A stretch of 64,000 bases of DNA from Rhytidiadelphus loreus (GCA_947034895.1 OX344761.1:26734863-26798862), one strand, 5' to 3'; counted from the stretch's first letter, positions 26,001 to 37,510 are shown. Numbers and translations: made by a program. Notes: a model not told the origin generated them from the sequence alone.

Positions 26001-28860
26001 ACCTTTGGAGAACTTTGGTTTTGCTTGATGACACTTTTGTCAACTGTAATATCTTGCTGGGACAGACTCTAAAGCTTGATGAGCGACTTTTTCGTTAAAT
26101 GGATGTCGACATGGTCTGCGTAGACCAGGGAAATGACCCACGAGAAGACGTACATGAACAATTAGACCAATTGTTGGTCTTCTCATGGGCCATTTCCTTG
26201 GTCTACGCAGACCATGTTTCCACCAGTGAACTTCTTCAGAACTGAATGATTTCAGCGACCATATTCCTCAAATGCTTTTTTCTTAATGCTTTACTTTTTG
26301 TGTACAGGTGCTACAAGGCCTCAATATGCACCTGAGCCCCTGGATGTTGGCAAAAAGCTCCAAGTTGACATCGCCCTTCCGGATGGTAGCCGAGAGTCTC
26401 TTGCAACATCGGGGCCTATAGATGGAGGTTAGTGGTTTTCTTTAGTTCAATGGTGAAATCAATTTCCGAGTACAATCAACCCTCTCTATTGCATTTCCTT
26501 GGGGACAAATGGGGCCTCTAAATGCACTTTGACATGCATTCACAACGTGACACGTGGAACTTTTCCAATCATCTGTGTATGCAACATGACTGATTCTCAG
26601 CATGTGCAATTACAGAGTATGCAATCACAAACACGTGAGTATAGGAGTGCTGCACATTTGCCTTGGACACTTAAAGTGTGTATGGAGTGTCGTGACTGTG
26701 AAGTTAGTGCTGCTATTCAATTTATTCTATATGAACCTGTTTCAATGTGGAGCAAGCATATGTGCGATTTGTGCATCTGGTGATAATGATTTTTTGTGAA
26801 TTGTGGCAGCTGCTGGACTTGGTGAGTACGTGGAAGCTCTGGTACGGAAGGGAGGAGCTGAGTTCAATGTATGTCATATTTTCCAATTCCTAGCGTGCTG
26901 GTATTCGTGTTGGTGCGATGCTGTGCTTTTGCTACACTAGATTAAACCATTGCTGGTGTGATATCAAATGAATTGCCATGAATATTTTAGAGTCGATGAC
27001 TGCCCTAAATATACGTGGCAAGTCATTTGATGCCATACCTGTACTAGTTTCTCCAAAATCTGCTTGCTATGATCATGAAGCTATTCGTTGGCATGTTCCT
27101 ATGACTCGAATTTTGCTTGATACCAATCCAACACTGGTTTAGACTCTAGCGAGTGCTGTGTGGGTATCAAGGTATCAAGCTGTGTAGGAGTGTTGGGTAT
27201 GAGGATGAGATTGTGTATCCAAACATACTGTGAGAGCATCCCCACCAATTCTTCCCTATCCCTATCACCATGTGAATGAAGAGAGAACAAATATAGGGAT
27301 AGGGAATGCTCTTCCCCACTAGTGTTTCTCTTCCCCAAACATATATAGAGAAAGGTGATTTTGAGTTCCCGAAGGGTGTCACATATTTCAATACTAGTGT
27401 TGATATCCATTGAAATATTTTACCCAGGCATCACCTACATTTTATTTTTAGTACCATAATCCATCTTGTACCAAATTGTAATTTCTTTTTCAATATCCAT
27501 ACCCACCCCGGTATATGAAAGAAATGATAAGTGCACAACACTGATGTAATGGTCGATATCTCTAACGCAATTTACATGTACACGTGGGATTTATATTCAG
27601 GTTAGAATCTTTCAAGAGAATGGTGAACATTTTGGCAAGTCCTCATTTCAAGTGTTGGCCATTAATAAATTGCGTATGAAGCTTTCCAAAGGCCGTAAGG
27701 TCCGAGCAAAAGAGGAGTACTCTTCATTCATGCAGGTGAGTCTGAGACGTTTAATTGCCTTGAGATACCTCCCTCGCCGTTGACTTGGCTTGGTAGGTCC
27801 TTGCAATTATTCTTCATGGCCTCTTTGCCATTACCTAATCCCTCATTAATTCGAAGCTGCCACTGAGATTGCAAGCAATACTGTACCCCTAGGGCAGGGT
27901 TGGTACTTCTCTTCCAGAAATTTATTGTTTTTGGAAGATTCTGTATTTTGCCAATACCGAATTCATAGATATCCTTTCATGATTTTTGATGCACCTTAAT
28001 GTCATTTGAAAAACAGATTTCTAAAAATTTCAACATCTATTTTAGGAATTATTTTCTGCCTACACTACACTGCGAGTATGGTACTGGGCTGGTTTGTTGA
28101 CATCAACCAATAATATCTGATGATTCTGTGGCAACCAGTTGTGCGGTGCACGAGGTGGAGGGGATGCAGCTGGGCGGAGCATGTACTGGGTAGCGCACAA
28201 GAACCTCACCTTCATGCTGGTGTTGGACTCAGAGCGAGAGCGCAATGCAGCCATCATGTTGGCAAGAAGATTTGCTTTTGATGTCAATGTATGCTTGCAA
28301 CCTTTCTCTTGCCCTTCATGTTGTTTGCCTTATCCATTGAGCTGTTCACACCAAAATATCACTACACTTTTCCATGCAATTACTGTGTGCTACACGAAGA
28401 TTTACATCATGTTTTATATCTGGATGTAACTTTTTACTTATACTTATTTTAATGTATCAAGCATGCATGACTTTGTTTAAAATAAGGTAAAAAAGATTCT
28501 TTTAATTCAGACTTATCACTGAAAGTAGACGAACATATGCTACAAGTGAAAGACTTACTAGAATTACTTTGGCCCACGAGATTTGCATGCAAGAGTGTAT
28601 TGAAGATCATATCCTGTTCAAGACTAGACATAACATTGTTTAAAGACTATAAGCACATGAAAATAAGGCCTAACCTAACATTATTTAGCCTTGTTGAAGG
28701 TAGAATTTGTTACATCATGAGTGTCACAAAGACGCTTAGTGTTCTTTGCTTAATAATGTTTCAGAAGTTGTTGAAATATTTATTTTCTTCAGCTATCCTT
28801 ACAATCATGCGATTTTCATGCCTATTTTGACAGGTCATACTTGGAGGACCTGATAATTGA
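23022..28860 (+). CDS. SCAB1-like: SCAB-type plant actin-binding protein, copy 1 (11 exons, 461 aa)
   Basis: Homologous to Arabidopsis SCAB1 (stomatal closure-related actin-binding protein), which binds, bundles and stabilises actin filaments. Exons: 23022-23228, 23726-23854, 24279-24371, 24773-24913, 25276-25428, 25724-25895, 26308-26427, 26810-26868, 27601-27735, 28139-28288, 28834-28860. All introns are GT-AG and phases are consistent throughout. Residues 1-112 form the N-terminal actin-binding region with the conserved Lys-Arg-Leu-Ser-Val-Arg-Asp-Leu-Ala and Gly-Arg-Val-Ala-Gly-Arg-Asn-Lys-Asp-Asp motifs. Residues 113-241 are a coiled coil ending in the His-Ala-Pro-Ser-Lys-Val-Met-Asp-Met-Glu motif. 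Residues 242-461 are the fused Ig-PH domain, with Tyr-Ala-Pro-Glu-Pro-Leu-Asp-Val-Gly and a terminal Glu-Arg-Glu-Arg-Asn-Ala-Ala-Ile-Met-Leu-Ala-Arg-Arg segment. The length fits the family (about 500 aa). The start at 23022 matches copy 2 (Met-Lys-Gly-Val-Thr-Ala). No break was seen. Its tail-to-tail duplicate lies at 45212-50431. Confidence 0.93.
24053..24127. other. Foldback hairpin in SCAB copy 1 intron 2, related to one in copy 2
   Basis: The right arm (GGCACCTGCTTTTGGTAGCC, then AGAAGAAA) pairs with a left arm around 24055-24080 (TTTTGGCCACCGTAAGCAGG) across a loop of about 18 nt. The same arm and loop recur at 50098-50176 in intron 1 of SCAB copy 2. It could be a small MITE or a hairpin RNA precursor. 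Nothing here shows that it is processed. Confidence 0.6.
26094..26228. mobile_element. Foldback element in SCAB copy 1 intron 6
   Basis: The arms GACATGGTCTGCGTAGACC (26107-26125) and GGTCTACGCAGACCATG (26201-26217) are inverted. The pairing continues inward for about 40 bp with about three mismatches and then through AACAATT/AATTGTT. The right end read outward is CACTGGTGGAAACATGG, which resembles a CACTA terminus. The left end is more decayed and no clear target duplication is seen. The corresponding intron of SCAB copy 2 is only about 140 bp and lacks it, so the insertion postdates the duplication or was lost there. Confidence 0.6.
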
Positions 28861-29215
28861 CTCCTCCCTACGATGTTTGAATGTAACAATGGATATGTCC
28901 CAGGTTAATTGGGTTGGGTCTGATGCCGGCGGTCTTATTCTCAAAAACTAGTACAGATGTGATGTTTACTAGCTTTTGCATACACACCAATTGAGTTTTA
29001 GAGGTATGCAAAAGCTAGTATGCACTTGTCAGCAGGTGCTTTTGTAATACTCTGGTCCTTGTATAGGTAGAGACCCTTTCAGGTATATTTAAATTTAGGC
29101 TTTGGTTTTAGAGGTATAGTACTATAGGTTGAGAAATGTTTACCGAGAGTGCCACAATTTGGCTGTATGGCATACTTCTGCTGTTGAGAGCATTGTATAA
29201 CTTAGATATCAGGAA
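28861..29215 (+). other. 3' untranslated and flanking region of SCAB copy 1
   Basis: A segment at about 29100-29180 (GGTTTTAGAGGTATAG, then GTGCCACAATTTGGCTGT) matches sequence downstream of SCAB copy 2 and the isolated remnant at 42440-42720. It is therefore conserved between copies. A short inverted pair (CTAGCTTTTGCATAC at 28970-28984, GTATGCAAAAGCTAG at 29005-29019) forms a hairpin here. The transcript end is not determined. Confidence 0.5.
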
Positions 29216-29935
29216 ATTCTTGTGATGTGCAGCCTCATGCAGGTGTCATCAGTGTACTTGTATTGATAATCGTATGGGTAATTTTTGTTCGTCCGATGCA
29301 AAGAGTATTGGGGAGACTGCACCCATTTCTGTTCACAATATCAATTCTTTTATTTGAAGTGCAAGGGTTGGCACTCCTTTATTCTATGGATAGTTCCAGA
29401 ATAGTTGTAAGAGATTAACTGGCTATTCTTTTTCAAGAGTAGTTCTAATAGTTCTAAGCTCGATTGGGTGATTCTTCCATTTCGTCAAAGAAGGTTTGTT
29501 ACCGTAAGGTATACTCACCCTTTTGCAACATTTGCCACCTAGAATAGAACTCTTCAAAGTCTCTCAGTGACCCAAATATGACGAAGTGTTTGCTCAAACT
29601 CAATACTTGTTTTTACAAGGAATCAATGGAAGCTGATCAAAGAGTTATTTGAAGCAACCAATGAGAATTGAAGTGTTTGCATTTCAAGGATGTCTAATAA
29701 AGGGTAGTTTAGTGTCAATAGTAGGTGTTCCTATGACTCAACTTTGGAAACTTAGTACATTCACACAAACTCTAACCAAATTCTTAAACCAATTGCATTC
29801 ACTTTTGCTTTCATTTTGCTAACATTGTAATATGATATTTTTCCCAAATTGTGTTCAAAATTGCTCATTTGGAAAAAAAGTGTCAGTTTTTAGGTTTGGA
29901 TACCTTACCATATACCAAATTGAATCACTTGTATT
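29216..29935. other. Intergenic, no gene supported
   Basis: Only short unrecognisable frames are seen (for example 29227-29418 on +). Confidence 0.3.
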
Positions 29936-30596
29936 TTAACCCCTAAATGCCCAAGGTCTTTTCTAAGCTTCTTGGAGTTTGTTCAAAACTAAAGAAAACA
30001 TCCAAGTTTTCATAACTTTTATCAAGTTTTTTGAAATTGTAAACATGCAAATTCAAACTAGACATGTTTGGGTCTCATAGGAAAAACAAAACAAAACAAT
30101 TACATACAAATTAAATGTTTATAATATTTCATCAAGAGGGAGTTAAAACTATAATAGTGATTTGAAGTTGTTCAATCCACTTATTTACATGTCAAATCTA
30201 GAATTGAGGCTAGGTATGGAAAAAAAAAATGAGGTTATAGGGCATAACATGCATAACCATAATCATTTTACATCTTCTCAAAATCTACTCTACAATTTTA
30301 AAATCAATTTTCAATGTCATTTCCCCCCCAAATCAAGTGTATTTGAGGCTCATCTTCAAGAACTTCTAATACTAAAAAATCATGATTGTATAATGAACAC
30401 CTTTAAACAAAATCTCCAATAGAAAATTCATTAAAAAAAAATTCAAAATTGTATATATCAATGCTTAAAATATACTTTAAGTATATTCAACTAAAAAAAT
30501 AAAATACCAAGAATTAGTATAATTTTGGTAAGATTTAATTCAACTTCAAAGTTTAGTGGACACCAAAATATAGTGCCTTAGGCATTTAGGGATTAA
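29936..30596. mobile_element. TTAA-flanked non-autonomous DNA element (E3)
   Basis: The body at 29940-30592 starts CCCCTAAATGCCCAAGG and ends CTTAGGCATTTAGGGA. It is bordered by TTAA at 29936-29939 and 30593-30596. The interior aligns with E2 (3738-4177) but is about 210 bp longer. No coding sequence of a transposase is present. Confidence 0.6.
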
Positions 30597-31733
30597 TCAA
30601 CCGTGAAATTTCTTTCATCTAATTTTTGTATTTTTGTACAAGATAGAAATTGCTTAGATAGAAATTGCTCTGTAGGCACTTTGACTTGAGAAATGGAAGT
30701 GGCAAATGTTAATAGTTTATTTCACCCTTCCTAGTATTGTTGCATACTTTAAGAAAAATAATATTCTTCAGTGTAATTTGTCAAAGTTTCTTATATGAAA
30801 GTTCAATTATACACTATGTTGTACTATTACATGAAGCCTCAAAGCTTCTTTAACTTTTAGATTTCATTTTTTCAAAATTTCAAAAAAATTCAATGATTAA
30901 TGAGGGGTCAAGAGAACACGGGATGTTTTATTAGAGAATGTGATAATAGAGAATGTGGTATTAAAGAGGGCAGCACACAGAACTCCATGCACGCATTCAG
31001 ATTTGAACAGTGAGAAAAATCGTACACTTGCACAATACCTAACATCAACACCAGGGAATTCATACATTTGAAATTTTTTCCAAAAACTTCAACACTTCAA
31101 CCCTAAACCCTAAACCCTAAACCCTTAAACTGGCTTTGTTAACGAAAGTGCTAGACTTTCTCTAACACTGAGAATGGTATTCTTCGTCCCTGAAAATTAG
31201 CAGTACCCAAACGAATTAAAACCTCCACAAGCTCCGAATTACTCTCAGTGACAAAATTAGGGGAAGTAGCCGACCTCCAGACTTCAGAAATCTGGCCAGA
31301 GCTTCATGCAGATTTCAAGCTTCAAATGTCAAAAGGCACAGATTCCAAGGCCAGATTTCCAATTTTCAGAAGTAACCTGTCGTTTGTCATTCAAAGAAAT
31401 TTAGCGACAGGAAAAGGAGCCCAACTGCTGAGATCTCACTCAGAAGAAAAGTGACTTCGCTTTGTACAGTACACAATGAATGTTATGGTACACCAACTGG
31501 ACTCTGCATTACATTCAACGCTGCACATCACAGTGGCCAAGTAAGAAGTGCTACTAAAAATATTCCATACACCAAATGTCATCATAGAGAAGACCTCCAG
31601 GTTCAGTGTGATGTTTGCAATTCTAGCTCATAAGATGATGATTTCAAGTGAAGTCTCCATTCACGACGGATACAGCAAGGGAGAGGTTCCATTCACGATA
31701 CAGTTAAAACTTTGAGCCTTCGCCTACAACAAT
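30597..31733. other. Intergenic with a telomere-repeat tract
   Basis: No gene is supported. At 31099-31124 there are three and a half perfect copies of the plant telomere repeat (AACCCTAAACCCTAAACCCT and on). An open frame at 31248-31454 has no recognisable features. Confidence 0.45.
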
Positions 31734-31915
31734 CTAGAACTTGTGTCATCTACTGTAAAATTTTGCACATTTCCTCTGTGTTAATCTAAAAATCAATTGC
31801 AAACAACTCAATGTCAATAGATTAAGTGTTTACAACAAATCAAAGTTCACCTGTATGGTCAATGGAGCATAATCTAATGTACTGGTTAATGGAGTTTCTA
31901 CTTTTTACCTTTGAT
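31734..31915. repeat. Segment shared with the LRR-kinase relic, just 3' of the P450
   Basis: ACTTGTGTCATCTA, then TTTTGCACAT, then CACCTGTATGGTCAATGGAG recur in the same order at 5395-5410, about 5411-5420 and 5473-5492 inside the LRR-kinase relic. This copy contains a duplicated 'ATGGT(C/T)AATGGAG' stretch. It abuts the P450 stop codon and so probably forms part of that gene's 3' untranslated region. Confidence 0.55.
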
Positions 31916-31917
31916 AT

Positions 31918-34891
31918 TCAGTAGAGAAAGGCTGGTCCGCGGGGCTTCGCCTTCAAGCACAACCGCTTCTCCTTGTACAAAATGAAGGAAACAGCCTCTC
32001 GCATGTCCACCTTCCCAGCGCTCTCCCCTTCAGGCAGCGACCAGTCAAAGCCGTGCAGCAAATTGGCCAACATCAACGACACCAGAGACTGTGCAAGATG
32101 AGCCCCAGGACACATCCTTCGACCCACTCCAAACGGAATCAACTCGAACCAATCGTGACCTGACAAAGGATTCACCTCCGGATGCTTCAGAAACCGACTG
32201 GGTTGAAAGTCCTCAGGATTCTCGTACACAGCAGGGTCACGCTGGATGGCGAAGATGTTGAGCACGAGTTGCGTCTTGGCTGGGAACTTGTACCCGGCGA
32301 CGACACAAGGCTCATGGCACTCACGAGTGAGGGATAATGGCGCAGCAGGATGCAAGCGAAAAGTCTCCTTGATGATGGCTTGCAGAAACGGAAGGTGAGG
32401 GAAGTCGGATTCCTGGACTAGTCGGCCTGGGCCTATAACTGTTGTGAGCTCAGATTGCGCTTGTAGCATGATGTCGGGATGCGCCATGAGCTCCGCCATG
32501 GCCCATTCTGCTGTGGTGGCGCTTGTGTCGGTTCCTGCGTTGAGAAAGCTCTGGGGATACAACCATGGCCACAGGCAACGTGAATGATATGTCAATCAGG
32601 AATCCCACCTAAACCCTAAACGCTAATTTTAAAACCCTAAACCAACAGAAAGTGGGGAATGAGTAGTGTTGGACTTGCACCTCTTCCTTTATAGCACTAA
32701 AGACAAATAGATCACTAACATAATGTGAAGACTACTGTCAATCGTCATATGACAGATTTGACAACCTTAGAACCATGTGTCGTGTATTCCAAGATGGCAA
32801 CATTAGAGCCACTACGACTCATGAGTCAAAAGGTTTGCTTTCATATAAGTGAAAGTGCGCCAAAGAAGGTAAATGTCATGGGGTCGATGAATTTGGGATA
32901 TCCAGAATTGCAGATGGATCCAAATTGTGATTTCAAGAATGTTATGGGCGACGATGGATTGGAAAGATTACCAGGAGTAGAGACATGATCTCGCCATCGC
33001 TAAGTGGCTTTCCATCGTCATCCAGCGGCGCTTTCAACAACACATCTACAAAGTCCGGGACGAAATTCTCATCCTGCTCTCCTGCAGTCCGTTGCCTGTG
33101 CTTGTCCACTTCGATGATTTTATGCGCTATTTCTCGTCCGCGTCTTTGAAGCCCCAGAAGGTATGGCTCCCAGCCTTGCCATTTGGTGATGAAAGTCAAG
33201 GAGGGCACGTAGTCACTGATGATGATGGCGCCGTTGGCATCAATGGAGCGGCGCAACACATCATCGTAGCGTCGTTTCTCTTCATTCTTATCACGATCAT
33301 CAAAAAACCTTCACCAGGCCAAGGTCACAGTCAGAGTCCTAAACCCTAAACCCTCAAACCAACCAATGTCCAATGGTTCAGTACACTTGAATGTCCACGC
33401 CAGACTACCATGTGCACATCCCCATTCAACATTGAAAATCTTCATCCTAAAATGCATCACATTCGACAAAGTCTAAATGAAACTTATGGAGCTTGAAAAC
33501 AAAAATGCAGCGATTGGATCTTAGCCCTCCTCACCTGTTGTTGGTGAGCATCATGGTCATGTTGTTGGACGTCACCCCAGTGAGCCAGTTTTTGAGGTCG
33601 ATGGGATTGCCGTTCCTGGCTTCCCCCATAAGCAGCCGCATCATGTTGTGTACTTCCGCATTTCGGATCCGCTCGTGCGAAGCGTGAGTCGCAGGCGAGA
33701 AGAGCTGCGTGTTGGCCAGCCTCCGAAGCTGGCGCCAGTAGTGTCCGTAAGGTGCCACAGGCAGGCTTCGGTAAGTTCCGCCTGTGAACACGTCCAACAC
33801 CAGTTTCCTGGGCCGGGATGAGAACGTTGCATCGTGAGTTCGGAACAAGTCTTTGGCCACTGCAGCCGTGGATACCACCAGACATGGCTTCTCTCCTGCA
33901 ATGCATTACAGGTCATGACATTGTCACCTGTCCACGCTAATCACAGTAACGCAGAAAAGTACTCCAAGCAACCCTAAAAAATAACAATGCTAGCTAGAGA
34001 CGGCTTGCAAAGACCAGCCCAGTGCAAACCCCCTGTTGAAGAACGCTGGATAAAAAACAAAAAACATCTCCATGACATCATATCGTCTCCAAGGAAATCA
34101 CCGAAAGACGGATACTACTCTCAGCACTCTTAAGAAACAATAATAGAGAAGGCACGACATAATCTAGCCACTTCTGAGATTCAGAGGTAACTCCAAGCAA
34201 CCATAAAAAGCAATGCTACTTCTAAGATTCTGAGCTAGCAGAAATTTCAACGTAAACAGAAGCCCAGTGATCATCCCAGAAGCTTGATTGCTACTTCAAG
34301 GGTATTTCACCAGAGTTCGGTTAATGCAGTTGTGGCACAATAGTCATAATAATAAGGTATGTGCACTGAGAATCGTAACCTGAAACGTATACAGATTCAA
34401 GAGACGATTCTGGCTGCACATATCTTACTAGTTGTGGCAACGATATTTGCAACAAGACTTCCAAGATTATGAACTAGCAAACACTCAACAGTGAAACAGT
34501 GATATTTCTTCTGGTTGCCAAAACAGGTGAAAGCAAGCGACACATCCATTTGAAGGAGAAGCACTGAATGATCTCGAGCGATTTCTAACAGAAAAAAGAG
34601 TCGCATTCAACAGTATCGATCACACGTACCCAGCTGGATGTACATGAGGCCGCCATACTTGGCAGCCAATTTCAGCAATTTCCGGTGCGCAAGCCCATGC
34701 AAAACAAAGAGGTTACCGACAATCGGCCATGGCCAAGGACCAGGAGGCAAGTGCAGTCGCCTCTGATACACCACCATGAAATGGATCACCAAGAATGTAA
34801 CAAAAAGAGCTGTGATCATTTCTGTAAAGAATCGAGGGCCGCCTTCCCCAATCTGCTGGAGCGGCCACACAGCTGTGTCGACGACACCCAT
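31918..34891 (-). CDS. Cytochrome P450, CYP71 clan (4 exons, 530 aa)
   Basis: A microsomal haem-thiolate monooxygenase. The substrate is not deducible. Exons: 34891-34630, 33895-33535, 33308-32972 and 32550-31918, all GT-AG. Phases are 1, 2 and 0 and join without a break. Visible features are a membrane anchor (about 25-43), a proline hinge Leu-Pro-Pro-Gly-Pro (48-52), C-helix Trp141-x-x-x-Arg145, I-helix Ala-Gly-Thr-Asp-Thr-Ser (325-330), K-helix Glu382-x-x-Arg385 and the haem loop Phe460-Gly-Val-Gly-x-Arg-x-Cys467-x-Gly. The usual Pro-Glu-Arg-Phe motif reads Pro-Ser-Arg-Phe (437-440). The start at 34891 is the first ATG giving a typical anchor; the upstream frame opens only with non-ATG codons. 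The A-type anchor and I-helix place it in the CYP71 clan, and the family within it was not assigned. It sits between the two SCAB copies. Telomere-like motifs lie in introns 3 (about 32610-32643) and 2 (about 33338-33354). Confidence 0.92.
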
Positions 34892-34969
34892 GTTGTGACT
34901 GAATCGAAATCCTAACCTCAATCCGAATCTACTGAAAACAGCCACACAAGCTTGAAGTTTTATGACCTC

Positions 34970-35260
34970 CTTCAAAACGGCAGTCACTCATTCTCACATG
35001 TAGCAGTGAGATCGATGACGGAGTTCTAAACGCTAGAGTCGAGCCAAAAATGCACGAAGAGCTTGTAAACTCGGTTGCAACAATATAGCGATTGAACGAC
35101 AAAACTCCGATCGGTTCTATGATGGAACCGACGTACTCCAAAAGGACAGTCTCTCATTCTCACAAATGTTAGTTCGGTGATGGAGTTCCAACTCAAGAAT
35201 CAAGACAAAAACATGAGCTTGCAAACACTGAGCTCCAGTTCTATATATGAGGAAACCAAA
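34970..35260 (-). promoter_or_regulatory. Tandemly duplicated promoter/leader of the P450
   Basis: Two direct copies of a unit of about 165 bp lie upstream of the P450 start. Landmarks are CACTCATTCTCACA (34984) versus CTCTCATTCTCACA (35151), and GAGCTTGTAAAC (35059) versus GAGCTTGCAAAC (35215). On the gene strand the outer copy has a good TATA-like motif (TCATATATAGAAC, about 35239-35251). The inner copy has a degenerate counterpart (GCTATATTG, about 35081-35089). If the outer motif is used, the 5' leader is about 320 nt and includes the inner copy. The TATA assignment is by pattern only. Confidence 0.5.
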
Positions 35261-35379
35261 GTACATCAAGAGCCTGGTTTTTGAGAGGTCCCTTAACATC
35301 TAAAGTCTAAACCCATTAGGCACATGTTGAGAGTGACACAATACAATGTCTCCTCAATCCTTATAAAAAATGGATTTTT

Positions 35380-35543
35380 TGCGTTCTAGTGCCGACCAGT
35401 CCTGTGAACTGATCTGCGTGATCTCCCTCAACCAGTGTTCCGAGTTACTATCGGAGCTCCTTGGGCAGGCTGTCTGTTTCGGGTAGTCGCCGCCCGGTCT
35501 TCAGAACCGGCCCTCCTCGACCCGGCCCAGCCCAGGCTCTTCC
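35380..35543. other. GC-rich patch, unassigned
   Basis: A GC-rich stretch (CCGCCCGGTC, CGACCCGGCCCAGCCC) stands out from its surroundings. It has no open frame of interest. It may be the end of a repeat. Confidence 0.25.
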
Positions 35544-35772
35544 TTAACCCGTTAACGCCTCAATCCTTTTTCAAATTTTGGCACATTTTTGCTTATATCT
35601 TTGCACAGTAATACCATTTACCAAAATTTCATGAAATTGGGTATAAAAAAAGGTTGCCTTTTCAAGATTCAAGTGTTAAATTGGATGAATGAGAAGCTAG
35701 TTGGATGAAACAGTGCGTGCAAGCCCTTTGTTCGTCATCCAGAATATGGACGTCGGAGCGCTTAAGGATTAA
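35544..35772. mobile_element. Small TTAA-flanked element (E6), degenerate
   Basis: Left end TTAACCCGTTAACGCC (35544). Right end, read inverted, TTAATCCTTAAGCGC (35772). The termini fit the (C/T)CC pattern next to TTAA seen in the other elements but match each other only partly. A second TTAA lies just inside each end, which makes the exact border uncertain. Confidence 0.35.
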
Positions 35773-35985
35773 ACTGTCCTCTCCATTTTTTATTTTTGTA
35801 TAGGGCAACCCCCACCAAAGGGACTTTGAATTTGCTAGTGTCAATATGAATATGATCTCCTAAATCCTCCCAACCGAGGTTTCCATATCTGTAAGACAAG
35901 ATTGGGTCAAGCCCATTGTAGATCGATCCAATTAAAGCATTTAAGAATTTATTTGATTCATATTTATCATTATGGACGACCTGCC

Positions 35986-36267
35986 TTAACCCCTCATCGT
36001 CCAAAAGGGGACAAAAATTAAAGTGTCCACTATGAATTATAAAAGGAACCACAATCAAACATTATAGGAAAATGATCCAACCACTCAATTTCAGATTTTG
36101 GTTTTGCATTTAACTTACTATACATGAAGTTGGTCACTCATCCTAGCGGTGAAGACATCAAAGTCCGAGTGAAGACATCAAAGTCCACCTCAATTTTTGT
36201 GTGGGGCACTAGTTTTGAAAACTTGTGCACTCGTAAGTTAAACAGACCATGGACAATGAGGGGTTAA
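35986..36267. mobile_element. Small TTAA-flanked element (E5), 274-bp body
   Basis: The left end TTAACCCCTCATCGTCC and the right end GGACAATGAGGGGTTAA are inverted copies with one mismatch. TTAA lies at 35986-35989 and 36264-36267. An internal direct repeat GTGAAGACATCAAAGTCC occurs at 36150 and 36171. There is no coding capacity. Confidence 0.6.
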
Positions 36268-36606
36268 GAAACACAACTTGATGCTGAATTTTAGAAAAGC
36301 TTCAACTTCAATTGTAGTGTGTAGATAGATGGCAATGATTCTATCCTATGAAATTTGAGATGTTGGCAAAGACAGTTTAAGAGCATGTTGCCATTGGGGG
36401 CTAGAGGAGTCTAGGCCTAGACCTCTGACCTCTAGAGCTGCAAAACTTCAAAGCAAAACTAGAAGACCCTCTGCACGAGCTTGCTTTCTAAACTATACTA
36501 ATCAAGGCCAAGATTTATGAATTTCTTGAGCTCTTTGCATGTGGTCAACCTAGATGGCCCTCCAATTCCAATTTCCAATGGAGACGGATTCTACCTATCC
36601 AAGGAA

Positions 36607-37085
36607 TTCCAATAGTGACTCAGAACACTACACTAAGTGTAGCCTTGTACGGACACTGAAAGTGACCAACAAATAACTTTCTAATAGTCACTGAAGAATG
36701 CACCCTATTGGTCCACCAAAACTGAACTCAAATCATTTTTTTGGCAAAGTACCTTGATGATCAATCTCCTCATTCTTTTCCAAGTGAGGGCAATCCCAGG
36801 TTTTGAGTGGCGGCAGAGATGAACTCAAATTCTAGCGCATGTGGCTTGGAACACTACACTAGCGTTGTAGCCTTTGTACGGACGCTTGAAAGTGACCAAC
36901 GAATGCCTTTCTAATAGTCACTGAAGAATGCACCTTCCTGTATTGGTCCACCAAAACTGAAGTGAGATCATTTTTGGCAAAGTACCTTGATGGTGGATCT
37001 CCTTCCTTCGGCTTTCCAGGTGAGGGCGATCCCAGGTTTCGAGTGCGGCAGAGATGAACTCAAACTGTAGCCGCACGTGCAGTCT
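36607..37085 (+). repeat. Tandem duplication, unit about 235 bp
   Basis: Two copies, about 36607-36840 and 36845-37085, share GAACACTACACTA, ATAGTCACTGAAGAATGCAC, TTGGTCCACCAAAACTGAA and GGCAGAGATGAACTCAAA in order. Divergence is modest and includes small indels. No gene was recognised in or next to it. Confidence 0.8.
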
Positions 37086-37510
37086 GCGTTTCAGTTAGTA
37101 AATGGAAACAGGCCTGAATTGGAACGGACGTGGTAACGTGACGGAATCCGATTTGACTACAGTCAGTTGGGGGAGACCATTTAGAGGCATTTGCCGTTGA
37201 AAGACAAAAGAGCGAGCAGCAAATGAAGAGCAGCCCTTGGGTGAGTCAGTTGTTTAAAAGCCCAAGGGGAAAAAGAAAAAGAAAAAGAAAATTGGACACT
37301 TTCCAGGACTTCAGCTGTCTACCTTGGACGGTGCCTCGGCTGAGGGAGCCACTCACACTTGGCTTTGCTTTTCTATGTATGTTTTCCGTGTATGCTTTTC
37401 ATAATATTCTTGAATAGAAAAAACATAACATTGCCAACCAACCTAAACCATTCTCCCTCGGAGATTGGGATAATCTCTCTCTTGATCCTTGGAAGTCAAT
37501 TGAGTTTAAT

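Noticed and set aside
33484..33916. 140- and 91-codon frames (-)
   Set aside because: These are alternative frames of P450 exon 2.
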